A stretch of DNA of 64,000 bases from Callipepla californica brunnescens (GCA_023055505.1 JALIRH010000076.1:2058001-2122000), one strand, 5' to 3'. Positions 1 to 12,400 are shown, numbered from the stretch's first letter. A program made the numbers and translations. Notes: generated from the letters alone by a model not told the origin.

Positions 1-103
1 ACTAATGCCAGAACACGGAGGCAGCTAAAGAAAGCAGGATAGACACCCTGTTGTCCCTACAAGACAAGCCTCTCTTAAAACAAAACACCCACATGAATGG
101 TGA
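1..103 (+). repeat. Terminal direct repeat, left copy
   Basis: Bases 1-103 are identical by eye to 63,898-64,000, the last 103 bases of the window. The match runs to the very last base, so the true length of the duplication is unknown. It lies inside the LTR. Confidence 0.95.
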
Positions 104-725
104 GGAGCTTTCCTCCTTCAAGGTTTGAAAATTTAAAGCAAAACTGACCTTTAGGTTTAATCCCCTCGATAACCAGAGTCTGGAACGTGATGAATATGCA
201 TGTGCTATACCTTTAAATAGCTATTCATTTCTCTCTTACGTGCGCATGTTTGGTGAAGCAATCCCCCATGTACCCAGCGCGCCGCTTGACAGAACTCATT
301 GGTGTGTCGAGTTGCTCAGTTGGTTTTCTCGACACCACTAAACCAAAGACTTTGAAGAAGAGACTTTCCTGAGGGAAAAACCTCTTTGGAAGAACCCCCC
401 TGCACAGCGCCTGCTTGCTGCAAAACTTCCCGGCTTTCTCCCATCCCCCGCGGAGACCAGACGAATTCCTGAGACCAACGGACTACGGACCTCGCCAGAT
501 CCACGGTGCTGATGCTCTCTCTTTCTCTTTCTTGCTTTCTGCCAAGTCTCTTCGCTTTTCATCTCTTTTCTATCACCCATCTTCCCTTCCCCATATCCCT
601 AAAAAACTACTTATTGTAATAAACTGGTTGGGCTAAAATTTGAACCATTGCCTTTTAATCTCACCATCGGGTATACACATACATATAAAGAACCTCATCT
701 CCCTCCTTTATTTTGGAGCGTGACA
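1..725 (+). mobile_element. 3' part of an ERV LTR, solo-like, cut by the window edge
   Basis: Non-repetitive AT-rich DNA that ends GCGTGACA at 725, the expected CA end of an LTR, followed directly by CTGTG (726-730) and the 8-bp minisatellite. A polyadenylation signal AATAAA lies at 618-623. The missing 5' part matches the element entering at the other end of the window (63,700-64,000), which starts TGTGAAAG after the same CTGTG. Taken together the LTR would be about 923 bp with a 5-bp target duplication. No gag or pol follows, so it behaves as a solo LTR. The retroviral class is not determined. Short open frames inside it (for example 415-636) look incidental. Confidence 0.75.
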
Positions 726-730
726 CTGTG

Positions 731-3700
731 TCAAAACGTCACAATGAGAGAATATGAAAAAGTGAGAACATCACAATGACCGAATGTCAGAATGTCGCAA
801 TTAGAAAATCGGGGAATATCAAAATGTCACAACGTCACAATGAGAGATAATAACACCAAGTGAATGACAATGTCACAGTGTCACAATGAGAGGATCTCAG
901 AATGTCAGAACTTCAAAATGTCAAAATGTCACAAAGTCCAAATATCACAATGACAGAATGTCAGAATGACAGATTCCCACAGTTTCAGAATGTCAGAATG
1001 TGGTAATGAGAGAAAGTCAAAATATCGGAATGTCAGAATGTCACAAGGAGAGAATGTCAGAGTGTCACAATGCTATAATGTCCAAATGTCAGAACATCAG
1101 AAGGTCAGAATATCACAATGTCACAACGAGAGAACCTCAAAATGTCACCAAGAGAGACTGTCAAACTATCAGAATGTGAGAATGAGTGAATGTCACAATG
1201 AGAGATGGCCACAATTTTAGAATGCCAGATTGTGAGAATGTCAGAATGTGAAAACGCCAGAATGGGAGTGAGTGAATGTCACAACATCAAAATGTCATAA
1301 CGTCAGAATGTACCAATGTGAGAGTGCCTGAATGTCACAGTATGAGAACGTCACAATATCACAAATCTCAGAATTTCAGTGTCAGAATGAGAGAATGTCA
1401 CAATGCCACAATGAGAGAATGTCGCAATGCCACAATGAGAGAATGTCGCAATTACAGATTATTGATATATCAGAATGTCAGAATACGAGAAAGTGAGAAT
1501 GTCCCAATGTCAGAATATCAGAATGAGGGAAAGAGAGAATGTCATGATGCCAGAATGTCAAATTGTCACAAAGTCACAATATCACAATGAGAGAATATCA
1601 GAAAGTGAGAATATGCCAGTGAATGAATGACACATTGTGAGAATGTCAGAATGTCAGAACGTCAGAATATCAGAATTACAAAATCAGGGAATATGACTGT
1701 GTCACAATGTCACAAAGAGAGAATATGAAAAAGTGAGAATATCACAACGACCGAATGTCAGAACGTGACAATGTCACAATGTCAGAATGAGGGAAAGAGA
1801 GAATGTCATGAAGTCAGAATGTCAACTTGTCACAATGCCACAATAGCACAGTAAGAGAATATCAGAAAGTGAGAATTATGACAGTGACTGAATGTCACGA
1901 TGTGAGAAAGTCAGAATATTAGTATAGGGCAAATAACCCCCAAAAAAGCACTCCATGGAAATTGTGCGAAAGGCGGTATATTTTAGGTAGGCTTAAGAAA
2001 ATGGTATACAAACAAGAAGAAAAGAGAGGAGCTCACCTTGATGATGGTCGAGGCTCGCTAATAACTCCAAAAGGGAGGGATCTCTAACAAGAGAACCTTC
2101 CCTGCTGGAGGTCAGCCCTTAAATGGGGTCTTGGCAGAGGTGGAGTCAAACTCCACCCCTTCCAATCACACTCACTTGTGCCCCTGCAGCTGACTCAGGG
2201 CTTGCCTCAGGTGATCAATCAGTGGTTCAGGCCATGATTCAACAGTTCCCATACAATTAGAATGTCAGAATGTCACCATGAGAGTATCTCAGAATGTCAC
2301 AATGTCAGAATGTCACAACGATAGAATGTCAAAATGGCAGCATGTGTCTGTGAGAGAATGCCACAATGACAGAATAGAAATATGTCAGAATATAGCAATG
2401 AGAGAATGTTAGAATGCAACAATGTCAACATGTCAGAATGGGAGAAAGTGAGAATGTCATGATGTCAGAGTGTCTTAATGTCAGAATGTCAAATCTTCAC
2501 TGTGTCACAACTACAAGATTAGGGAATATGACTGTGTCAGAAAGTCACAATAAGAGGAGATGAAAAAGAGAGAATATCACAATGACCGAGTGTCACAATG
2601 TAAGAAAGTGAGAATGTGAGAATGTCAAAATGTCAGAATGACAGAATATCACTATGTCACAATGTCGCAATGTCTCAAGGTCAGAATATCAATATGTAAC
2701 AGTGTAAGAACGTCACAAATACCACAATGGGAGAATGACAGATTGTCACGATTACAGAATTTCAGAATGTGAAAATATCAGAATGTCACAATGTCAGATT
2801 CTGAGAATGTCACAATGACAGAATGTCAGAATGAAAGATTTTCCAAATTCCAGAATGTCACTATGTCACAACGTCAGAATGACGCATTGTCAAAATGCTA
2901 GAATGTCACAATGTCACAAGGTGAGAACATCACAATGGCAGATTGTCATAATGCCAGAACATCAGAAGGTGAGAATATTAGAATGCCACAATGTCACAAT
3001 GTCACCATGAGAGTATCTCAGAATGTCACAATGTCAAAATGTCAGAATGAGGGAAAGAGAGAATGTCATGATGTCAGAATGTCTTAACGTCAGAATGTCA
3101 AATTGTCACAACGTCACAATATCACAATGAGAGAATATCAGAAAGTGAGAATATGACAATGACCGAATGACACATTGTGAGAATGTCAGAATGCCAGAAT
3201 GTCAGAATGTCAAAATGTGTGAATGTCTGAATGTCACCATGAGAGAGAGTCAGAGTTTTACAATGTCACAATGTGAGAATGTCTGAACGTCAGAATGAGG
3301 GAGAGTTAGAATTTCAGAATGTCACAGTGTCACAATGTCATCATGTCACAATATCAGAATGTTGCATTGTCACAATGTGAGAATGACAGGTTGTCACAAT
3401 TCCAGAATTTCAGAATGTCAACATGTCTGAATGTCACAATGTCACAATTTCACTATGTCACAACGCTAGAATGTCATAATATCAGAAAGTGAGAATATCA
3501 CAATGGCAGATCGTCATAATGCCAGAACTTCAGAAGGTGAGAATATTAGAATGTCACAATGTCACAATGTTACAATGTGAGTATCTCAGAATGTCACAAT
3601 GCCAGAATATCAGAATGGCAGAATATGAGAAAGTGAGAATGTCACAATGTCAAAATGTCAGAATGAGAGAAAGAGAGAATCTCATGATGTCGGAATGTCT

Positions 3701-4530
3701 TAATGTCAGAATGTCAAATTGTCACAACGTCACGATATCACAATGAGAGAATATCAGAAAGTGAGAATATGACAATGACCGAATGACACAATGTGAGAAC
3801 GTTAGAATGTGAGAATGTCAGAATTGGAGAATGTCACAGAGTCACAATGACAGATTGCCACAATTTCAGAATGTCAGTGTATCACAATGCCACAAAGTCA
3901 CAATATCAGTATGTCATGAAGATAGAATGTCACAATGACAACATATGACTGTGACAGAACGTCACAATGTCAGATGATAAATATGGCCGAAAATCACAAT
4001 GAGAGAATGTTAGAATGTCACAATGTTAACATGTCAGAACGTGAGAAAGTGAGAATGCCACAATGCCACGATGTGAGAATCTCACAATGTCACAATGAGA
4101 GAGAGTCAGAATTTCACAGTATCAGAATTTTGCAGTCACATTTCCAGAATTTCAGAATGTCACAATTCCAGAATTTCAGAATGTCCAAATATCTGAATGT
4201 CACAATAGCAGAATGTGAGAGTATCACAATGACAGAATGTCAGAATGACAGGTTGTCACAATTCCAGAATGTCACTATGTCACAATGCTAGAATGTCAGA
4301 ATGTCAGAATGTGAAAATAGCACAAGGGCAGGTTGTCATAATGCCAGAACTTCAGAATGTGAGAATATTAGAATGTCATAATGTCAGAATGGGAGAATGT
4401 CACAACGGCAGGTTGTCATAATTCCAGAAGTTCAGAATGGGAGAATATTAGAATGTAACAATGTTGCAATGTGACAATGAGAGTATCTCAGAATGTCAGA
4501 ATGTCAGAATGTCAGAATGCCAGAATAAGA
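731..4530. repeat. 8-bp minisatellite (AATGTCAG/AATGTCAC/AATGAGAG), left block
   Basis: Tandem degenerate octamers, mainly AATGTCAG and AATGTCAC with AATGAGAG and AATGTGAG variants. A higher-order pattern sits on top: a segment beginning ATCACAATGAGAGAATATCA recurs at about 3,121 and 3,737 (616 bp apart). The phrase GGGAATATGACTGTGT recurs near 1,687 and 2,523 and is split by the LTR at the window ends. Three units make 24 bp, so frames stay open and give artefactual peptides of period 8 residues (MSECQNVR-like). An LTR-like insertion interrupts it at 1,923-2,255. It changes abruptly to the 11-bp repeat near 4,530. Confidence 0.93.
1923..2255 (-). mobile_element. Candidate solo LTR inside the 8-bp minisatellite
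   Basis: A unique 333-bp segment interrupts the octamer array. Read on the minus strand it begins TGTATGGGAACTG, a normal LTR start, and has a TTTAAG-type TATA-like box about 120 bp in. It is flanked on both sides by ATTAG (1,918-1,922 and 2,256-2,260), consistent with a 5-bp target duplication. The other end reads CCCTATA on the minus strand rather than a canonical CA, so it is degenerate or slightly truncated. There is no coding content. Confidence 0.5.
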
Positions 4531-4540
4531 GAAAAGAAAG

Positions 4541-7500
4541 GTATGAGGAGGCTATGGGGAAGCTATGGGGCAGCTATTGGGCAGCAGTGGGGCAGCTATG
4601 GGGCAGTAGTAGGGCAGCTATAAGGCAGCTATGGGGCAGCAGTGGGGCAGCTATGGGGCGGCTATGAGGAAGCCATTGGGCAGCTATGGGGCAGAAGTGA
4701 GGCAGCAATCAGGCAGCAGTGAGGCAGCTATGAGGAGGCTATGGGGCAGCTATGGGTCAGCTATCGAGAGGCTATGGGGCAGCTATGGGGCGGCGATGAG
4801 GCAGACATGGGGCAGCTATGGGGGAGCAGTGAGGCAGCTATGGGGAGGCTATGGGGCAGTAGTTGGGCAGCTATAGGGCGGCTATGGGGAAGCCATTGGG
4901 CAGCTATGGGGCAGTAGTGAAGCAGCTATGGGTCAGTAGTTTGGCAGCTATGAGGAGGCTATGGGAAGGCCATGGGGAAGCGATGGGGCAGCTCTGAGGC
5001 AGACAAAATGTAGCTATGGGGGAGCAGTGAGGCAGCTATGGGGTGGCTATGGGGCAGTAGTGGGGCAGCTATGGGGCAGCTATGAGGTAGCCATGGGGCA
5101 GCTATGGGGAAGCAGCGAGGGAGCTATGGGGTAGCAGTGAGGCAGCTATGATGAGGCTATGGGGAGGCTATGGGGCAGCCACGGTGCAGCTATGGGGCAG
5201 CAGTGGGGCAGCTATGGGCAGCAGTAAGGAAGCTATTGAGAAGGCTATGGGGGCAGCTATGGGGTGGCTATGGGGCAGCTATAGAGCGGCAATGTGGCAG
5301 TAGTGGGGCACCTATAAGGCAGCTATGGGGCAGCAGTGGGACAGCTATGGGGCGGCTATTAGGCAGCCATGGGGTGGCAATGGGGCAGCAGTGAGGCAGC
5401 TATGGGGCGGCTATGGGGCTGAAGTGGGGCAGCTATGAGGAGTCTCTTGAGAGGCTATGGAGCAGCTATGGGGCAGCAGTGGGGTAGCAGGAGGAGACTA
5501 TGGGGAGGCTATGAAGCAGGTATGGGGCAGCAGTGGGGCAGCTATGGGGCGACTATGGGGCAGCAGTTGAGCAGCTATGGGGCAGCCATGGGGCAGCTAT
5601 GTGGCAGTAGTGAAACAGCTATGGTGTAGCTATAAGCGAGCCTTGGGGCAGCAAGGGGCAGTAGTAAGGCAGCTATGGGGCAGCAGTGGGGCAGCTATGA
5701 TGAGACTATGGGAAGGCCATGAGGAAGCTATGGGGCATCTTTGAGGCAGACAAAAAGTAGCTGTGGGGCTGCAGTGAGGCAGCTGTGGGGCAGCTGTGGG
5801 GCAGCTATTGTGTAGCAGTGAGGCATCTATGAGGAGGCTATGGGGAGGATATGAGGCAGTTATGGGGCAGAAGTGAGGCAGCTATGGGGTGGCTATAGGG
5901 CAGCAGTGGGGCAGGTATGGGGCAACAAAGAGGCAGCCATGGGGCAGCAGTGGGGCAGCTTTGAGGCTACGGGGCGGCTATGGGGCAGTAGTGGGGTAGC
6001 TATGGGGCAGCAGTGAGGAAGCTAAGGGGAAGCAATGGGGCAGCTTTGAGGATGCTATTGGGAAGCCATGGGGCAGCAATGGGGCGGCTATGAGGCAGCG
6101 ACGGGGAAGCTATGGGGCAGCAGTGAGGCAGGTATGGGGCAGTAGTAAGGCAGCTACAGGGCAGCAGTGGGGCAAATATGAGGAGGCTCTGAGGAAACTA
6201 TGGGGCAGCTATGGGGCAGCAGTGAGGCAGTTATAGAACAGGTATGAGGCACTTATCAAGCAGCTATGGGTCAGCTATGAGGAGGCTATGGGGCAGATGT
6301 GGTGCAGCAGTGGGGCAGCTAAGGCAGCTATGGGGAGGCTATGGGGCAGCAGTGTGGGCAACTATGAGGAGACTATGGGGAGGCTATGAGGCAGCTATGG
6401 GGCAGTAGTCGGGCAGCTATTGGACGGCTATGAGGCAGCCATGGGGCAGCTATGGGGCAGCAGTGAGACAGCTATGGGGCAAGTATGGGGAGGCTATGGG
6501 GCAGCGACGGGGTGGCTATGGGGCAGTAGTGGGGCAGCTATGGTGAGGTTATGAGGCAGCCATGGGGTAGGTATGAGAAACCAGTGAGGCAGCTATGGGG
6601 CAGTAGTGGAGCAGCTATGAGGCAGCAGTTGGTCAGCTATGGGGTGGCTATGAGGCAGCAGTGGGTCAGCTATGGGGTGGCTATGAGGCAGCCATGGGGC
6701 AGCTATGGGACAGCAGTGGGGCAGCTATGAGGTAGCCATGGGGCACCTATGGGGAAGCAGCGAGGGAGCTATGGGGTAGCAGTGAGGCAGCTATGAGGAA
6801 GCTATGGGGAGGCTATGGGGAGGCTATGGGGCAGATATGTAACGGCTATGAGGCAGCCACGGTGCAGTTATGGGGCAGCCACGGTGCAGCTATGGGGCAG
6901 CAGTAAGGAAGCTACGAGAAGGCTATGGAGGCAGCTATCGGGTGGCTATGAGACAGCTATGGGGCAACTATGAGGCAGCCGTAGGGCAGCTATGGTGCAG
7001 CAGTGAGGCAGCAATTAGGCAGAAGTTGGGCAGATATGGGGCAGCAGTGAGGCAGCTATGAGGAGGCTATGGGGCAGCTATGGGGCAGCAGAGAGGCAGC
7101 TATGGGGCACGAGTGAGGCAGCTATGGGTTAGCTATGAGGAGGCCTTGAGGAGGCTATGGGGCAGATATGGGGCAGCAGTGGGGCAGCTAAGGCAGCTAT
7201 GGGAAGGCTATGGGGCAGCAGTGTGGGCAACTATGAGGAGACTATGGGGAGGCTATGAGGCAGCTATGGGGCAGCAGTCGGGCAGATATAAGGCAGCTAT
7301 TGGGAAGCAGTGGGGCAGCTATGGGGCGGCTATTAGGCAGCCTTTGGGCACCTATTGGGCAGCAGTGAGGCAGGTATGGGGCAGGTATGGGGCAGCTATG
7401 AGGACGTTATGGGGCAGCTATGGGGCAGCAGTGGGGCAGCAATAACGCAGTAGTGGGGCAGCTATGGGGCAGTAGTGGGGCAGCAATGAGGACGCTATAG

Positions 7501-8595
7501 GGAGACTATGGGGCATGTATGGAGCGGCTAGGAGGCAGCTATGGGGCAGGTATGAGGCAGCCATGGGGTGGCTGTGGGGCAGCAGTGAGGCAGCTATGAA
7601 GAGGCTATGGAAATGCTATAGGGCAGCAGTGGGGCAGCTACGGAGCGGCTATGAGGCAGCCATTTTGCATCTATGGGGCAGCAGTGGGGCAGCTACAAGG
7701 AAGCTATAGGGCAGCTATGGGACAGCAGTGGGGCAGCTATGGTGCGGCTATGAGGCAGCCATGAGGCAGACACGGGGCAGCAGTGGGGCAGCTATGGTGC
7801 GGCTATGAGGCAGCCATGAGGCAGATATGGGGCAGCAGTGGGGCAGCTATGAGCAGGCTTTGGGGCGGCTGTGGAGCAGCAGTGGGGAAGCTATGGGGCA
7901 GTAGTGGGGCAACTATAAGTTAGCAGTGGGGCAGCCATGGGGCGGCTATGGGGCAGCAGTGGGGCAGCTATGAGGAGGTTATGGGGCAGCCATTGGCAGC
8001 TATGGGGCTGCAGTGAGGCAGCAATGGGGCAGCAGTGGGGCAGCTATGGGGCGGCTCTAAGGCAGCAGTGATGCAGATATCGGGCAGCTCTGAGGAGGCT
8101 ATGAGGCCGCTATGAGGCAGTAGTGGGGCAGCTATGGGGCAGCAGTGGGGTGGCTATGTGGCAGCAATGGGGCAGCCATGGGGCAGGTATGGGGCTGCAG
8201 TGGGACAGCTATGAGGAGGCTATTGGGCAGGTATAGAGCGGCTATGTGGCAGTAGTCGGGCAGCTATTGGGCAGCTATTGGGAAGCCGTGGGGCAGCTAT
8301 CGGGCGGCTATTATACAGCCATGGAGCAGCTATGGTGCAGCAGTGTTGCAGCTATGAGGAGGCTATGGGGAGGCTATGGAGCAGCTATGGGGCGGCTATC
8401 TGGTGGCTATGAGGCAGCTATCGGGCAGCTCTGAGGAGGCTATGGGGCCACTATGAGGCAGTAGTGGGGCAGCTATGGGGCAGCAGTGGGGTGGCTATGG
8501 GGTGGCAGCGGGGCAGCAGTGGGGCAGCCATGGGGCAGCTATGGGGCTGCAGTGGGGCAGCTATGAGGAGGCTATGGGGCAGCAGTGGGGCTGCT
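4541..8595. repeat. 11-bp minisatellite (CAGCTATGGGG), block 1
   Basis: Tandem 11-mers of CAGCTATGGGG with variants CAGCAGTGGGG, GAGGCTATGGG and CAGCTATGAGG. Strand asymmetry is strong: the plus strand is G-rich and C-poor. Three units are 33 bp or 11 codons, so several frames are open and yield GQLWGSYGAAM-like periodic peptides; I do not regard these as genes. It begins directly after the octamer array and ends against the SGF29-like intron and CpG island. Confidence 0.95.
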
Positions 8596-8929
8596 GGTTT
8601 CCCCCCGCTTCTTTTGTTGGAGTCCTCGCCCCTTCCATGGTTGCCCACCAATGAGGACTGGCTGATCCCTCCCCCACATCGACGGCCCCGGACCCACAAC
8701 CCCGACCCCAGCCCCATAACCCCGACCCCACATCTGCAGCCCCAGCCCCATAACAGAGCCTTCAGACCCCTAACTGAGCACCCGGACTTAGAACCGAGCA
8801 TCGAGCCCCATTAGCCCCAACCCCAGCCCCACATCCCCGTCCCTCACCCAACTCCGCCCCACCCCACCCACACCCTATTCCCCCCTTCTCCCTCCGCCAC
8901 CCCACTCCTCCCCCCCTCCCCTTTCCCAC
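8596..8929 (-). other. C-rich intron-like DNA next to SGF29-like exon 1
   Basis: On the plus strand this is CCCCA/CCCGACCCC-rich, low-complexity DNA with no octamer or 11-mer structure. It begins immediately past the GTGGGA donor of the SGF29-like exon, so it is the expected place for the start of intron 1 on the minus strand. I see no further SGF29 exon in it. A 228-residue minus-strand open frame across 8,762-9,448 is compositional. Confidence 0.5.
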
Positions 8930-9005
8930 CTGCGTGTGCGCGAGCAGCCGCTGTAGCTCCCCCAGGAGCTCCACGTTGCGCGACCTCCCCCCCCGCCAAC
9001 GCCAT
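8930..9005 (-). pseudogene. SGF29: SGF29-like first coding exon, frameshifted
   Basis: SGF29 is the SAGA-complex subunit whose C-terminal tandem Tudor domain reads methylated H3K4. A minus-strand ATG at 9,003-9,005 starts M-A-L. After a run of eight G the next frame reads RSRNVELLGELQRLLAHTQ, followed by a GTGGGA splice donor at 8,929. This resembles, from memory, the N-terminal helix of vertebrate SGF29, which starts MAL and has an LLTELHQLIKQTQ segment, including the likely exon end. The M-A-L start and the conserved frame differ by one base in the poly-G run, which may be a real frameshift or a homopolymer error. It sits in a CpG island. The matching terminal exon is at 49,941-50,054 on the same strand but in the wrong order. 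Confidence 0.65.
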
Positions 9006-9103
9006 GGCCGAACAGCCCCACCCCCACTGCGCGCGGCTCTGGGAATAGCACTACGCGTGCGCCGGTCCCGGAAGCCGGAAACGGAAGTCCCCCCCCCCCG
9101 CAG
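9006..9103. promoter_or_regulatory. CpG-island promoter, probably bidirectional
   Basis: Dense CpG upstream of the minus-strand ATG. It contains TACGCGTGCGCC (about 9,050-9,062), close to an NRF1 site, and CCGGAAGCCGGAAACGGAAG (about 9,067-9,087), with three clustered ETS-type GGAA cores. These are typical of TATA-less housekeeping promoters and fit an SGF29 promoter on the minus strand with a possible divergent transcript on the plus strand. Confidence 0.6.
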
Positions 9104-9446
9104 ATGAACGGAGCGGTGGAGTACTATGGCGGCGGCGGTGGCGGCGCCGCGGAAACCGCGGAAACCGCGCGTTGGAGCGGCGGCGGCGGCGGCGGCTCCG
9201 TTGCCGTGGGAACCGCGGAAACTGCGGAAACTGCGGAAACCGCGCGTTGGAGCGGCGGCGGCGGCGGCGGCTCCGTTGCCGCGGAAACCGCACGTTGGAG
9301 CGGCGGCGGCGGCTGTACGGGAGGCACTGTGAGCTTTGGGGGTGGGGCTGGGCAGGGGCAGCGGCAGCGGCAGCGGCAGCGGGGGAGGGGCGGGGCAGGA
9401 TTCCGGGGCCGCGCGGCGCTCTCTTTTTTCCCCTAGCACTTGTAAC
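9104..9446 (+). repeat. GGC/GCGGAAAC-rich repeat block, possible divergent 5' exon
   Basis: CpG-island DNA made of GGC runs alternating with GCGGAAACCGC and CGCGTTGGAGCGG elements; about two and a half copies of a module of roughly 60-70 bp lie at 9,160-9,310. Later there is a short CAGCGG array (about 9,358-9,381). Plus-strand frames from ATG 9,104 (Gly-rich) or ATG 9,126 (Ala/Arg-rich) are open, and a GTGAGC donor-like site follows near 9,329. It could be the first exon of a gene divergent from SGF29, but the protein is not recognisable and the frames may only reflect triplet repeats. Thymine-rich DNA follows and then the 11-bp minisatellite resumes. Confidence 0.4.
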
Positions 9447-12400
9447 ATCTATGAGGAGGCTATGGGGAGGATATGAGGCAGCTATGGGGTGGCTATGGGG
9501 CTGCAGTAAGGCAGGTATGGGGCAGAAATGAGGCAGCCACGGGGCAGCAGTGGGGCAGCTATGGGACAGAAGTGGGGCAGCTCTAAGGGTAGCCATGGGG
9601 CAGTTATGGGGCAACAGTGGGGCAGGTATGGGGCGGCTATTAGGCAGCCATCAAGCAGCTATGAGGCAGTAGTGGGGCAGCTATGAGGAAGCAGTGATGG
9701 AGCTATGGAGTAGCAGTGAGGCAGCTATAAGGAGGCTATGGGAGGCTATGGGGCAGCTATGGTGCATCAGTGAGGAAGCTATGGGGCGGCTTTGGGGCAG
9801 CATTTTGGCAGCTATGGGGCAGCAGTGGGACAGCTATGAGGAGGCTATGGGGAAGCTATGTGGCAGCAGAGAGCTAGCTATGGGGCAGCTATGAGGAGGC
9901 TAAGGGGAGGCTATGGGGCAGCTATAGAGCGCCTATGTGGCAGTAGTTGGGCAGATATAAGGCAGCAGTGGGGCAGCTATGGGGCGGGAATTAGGCAGCC
10001 ATGGGGCACGTATGGGGCAGCAGTGAGGTAGCTATGGGGCAGCTATGGGTCAGCTATGAGGAGGTTATGGGGAGGCAATGGAGCAGCAGTGGGGCAGATA
10101 TGGGACGGTTATTAAGAGGCTATGTGGCAGCTATGGGGCATTAGTGGGGCAGCTATGGGGAAGTAGTGGGGCAGATATGGGGCAGCAGTGAGGCAGCTAT
10201 GGGGTAGCTATGAGAAAGCTATGGGGCAGCAGTGAGGAAGTAGTGAGGCAGCTATGAGAAGGCTGTGGGGAAGCTATGGGGCAGCTATGGGGCACCAGTG
10301 AGGCAGCTATGGGGCACCAGTGAGGCAGATATGGGGCACCAGTGAGGCAGCTATAGGGAGGCTACGGGGCAGCAGTGAGGGAGTAGAGAGTCAAATATGG
10401 GGCATTAGTGCGGCAGCTATGGGGCATTAGTGGGGCAGTTATGAGGAGGCTATGGGGAGGCTATGGAGCAGCTATGGGGCAGCTATAGGGCAGCAGGGAG
10501 GTAACAATGGGGCAGCAGTTGGGAAGCTATGATGAGGCTATGGTGAGTCTACGGGGCAGCTATGTAACACCAGTGAGGCAGCCATGGGGCAGCTATGGTA
10601 CACCAGTGAGGCAGCCATGGGGCAGCTATGGGGCACCAATGGGACAGTTATGAGGAGGCTGTGGGGAAGCTATGGGGCAGCTATGGGGCAGCAATGAGGA
10701 GGGTATGGAGAGGCTATGGGGCAGCTATGGTGCAACAGTGAGGCAGCTATGGGGTAGCTTTGAGGAGGCTGTGGGGAGGATATGGGGTAGATATGTGGCA
10801 ACGGTGAGGTAGCTATGGGGAAGCTATGGGGCAGCAATGAGGGAGTAGTCAGTCAGCTATGGGGCATTAGTGCTGCAGCTATGGGGCCGAGTGGGGCAGT
10901 TAAGAGGAGGCTATGGGGAGGCTATGGGGCAGCTATCGGACAGCATTGAGCTAGCTTTAGAACAGCTATGAGGAGGCTATGGGGCAGATATGGGGCAGCA
11001 GTCGGGCAGCTATGGGGCGGATATGGAGCAGCAGTGGGGCAGGTATGGGGCAGTAGTAAGACAGCTATGTGGCAGCAGTGGGGCAGATATGAGGAGGCTA
11101 TGAGGAGGCTATGGGGCGGCTATGAAGCAGCAGTGAGGCAGTTATGAGGCGGCTATGGGTCAGATATGTGGCAGCAGTGAAGCAGCTATGGTGCGGCTAT
11201 AAGGCAGCCATGGGGCAGCTATGGGTTAGCAGTGAGTCAGCTATGGGGCAGCAGTTGGGCAGCTATGAGGAGGCTATGGGGCAGCTATGGAGCAGATTTG
11301 AAACAGCTTTGGGGCGGCTGTGGGGCAGTAGTTTGGCAGCTATGAGGCAGCAGTTGGGCAGCAGTTGGGGCAGTAGTGAGGCAGCTATGTGGCAGCTCAG
11401 GAGAGGCTATGGGGCAGCTATGGGGCATTAGTGGGGCAGCTATGGGGAAGTAGTGGGGCAGATATGGGGCAGCAGTGAGGCAGCTATGGGGTAGCTATTG
11501 GGCAGTAGTGGGGAAGCAGTGAGGCAGCTATGGGGCAGCAGTTGGGCAGCTATAAAGAGGCTATGGAGAGGCTGTGCGGCAGCTATGGTGCATCAGTGAG
11601 GAAGCTATGGGGCGTCTTTAGGGCAGCAGTTTGACAGCTATGAGGCAGTCACGGGGCAGCTATGGGACAGCAGTGGGACAGCTATGAGGAGGCTAGAGGG
11701 CAGCTATGGGGCAGCTCTGAGGAGGCTATGGGGAGGCTATGGGGCAGGTATATAGTGGCTATGTGGCAGTAGTCGGGCAGATATAAGGCATCAATGGGGC
11801 AGCAGTGGGGCAGCTATTGGGCGGCTATTAGGCAGCCATGGGGCGGCTATGGGGCAGCAGGGAGGTAGCAATAGGGCAGCAGTGGAGCAGCTATGATGAG
11901 GCTATGGCGAGGCTCTGGGGCAGCTATGGTGCACCAGTGAGGCAGCTATTGGGTAGCTATGAAGAGGCTGTGGGGAGGCTATGGGGCAGATATGTGGCAA
12001 CGTTGAGGTAGCTATTGAGAAGCTATGGGGCAGCAGTGAGGCAGTAGTGGGTCAGCTATGGGGCATTAGTGCTGCAGCTATGGGGCCGCAGTGGGGCATC
12101 TAAGAGGAAGCTATAGGGAGGCTATGGGGCAGCTATGGGGCAGCAGTGAGCTAGCTATAGAACAGCTATGAGGAGGCTATGGGGCAGCTATGGAGCAGAT
12201 TTGAAACAGCTTTGGGGCGGCTATGGGGCAGTAGTTTGGCAGCTATGAGGCAGCAGTTGGGCAGCTATGGGGCAGTAGTGAGGCAGCTATGTGGCGGCTC
12301 AGGAGAGGCTATGGGGCAGCTATGGGGCATTAGTGGGGCAGCTATGGGGAAGTAGTGGGGCAGGTAAGGAGCAGAAGTGAGGCAGCTATGAGGTAGCTAT

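Noticed and set aside
731..4291. MSECQNVR-type periodic ORFs (for example 3,935-4,291)
   Set aside because: They are translations of the 8-bp repeat; the period of 8 residues equals three units.
731..4530. CRISPR-like array of regularly spaced repeats
   Set aside because: The units are contiguous octamers without unique spacers, there is no cas gene, and the context is a vertebrate nuclear genome.
8762..9614. Overlapping 187- and 228-codon minus-strand ORFs through the CpG island
   Set aside because: They are Arg/Ala/Pro-rich frames in GC-rich DNA that cross a plausible splice donor and the SGF29-like exon in mixed frames.
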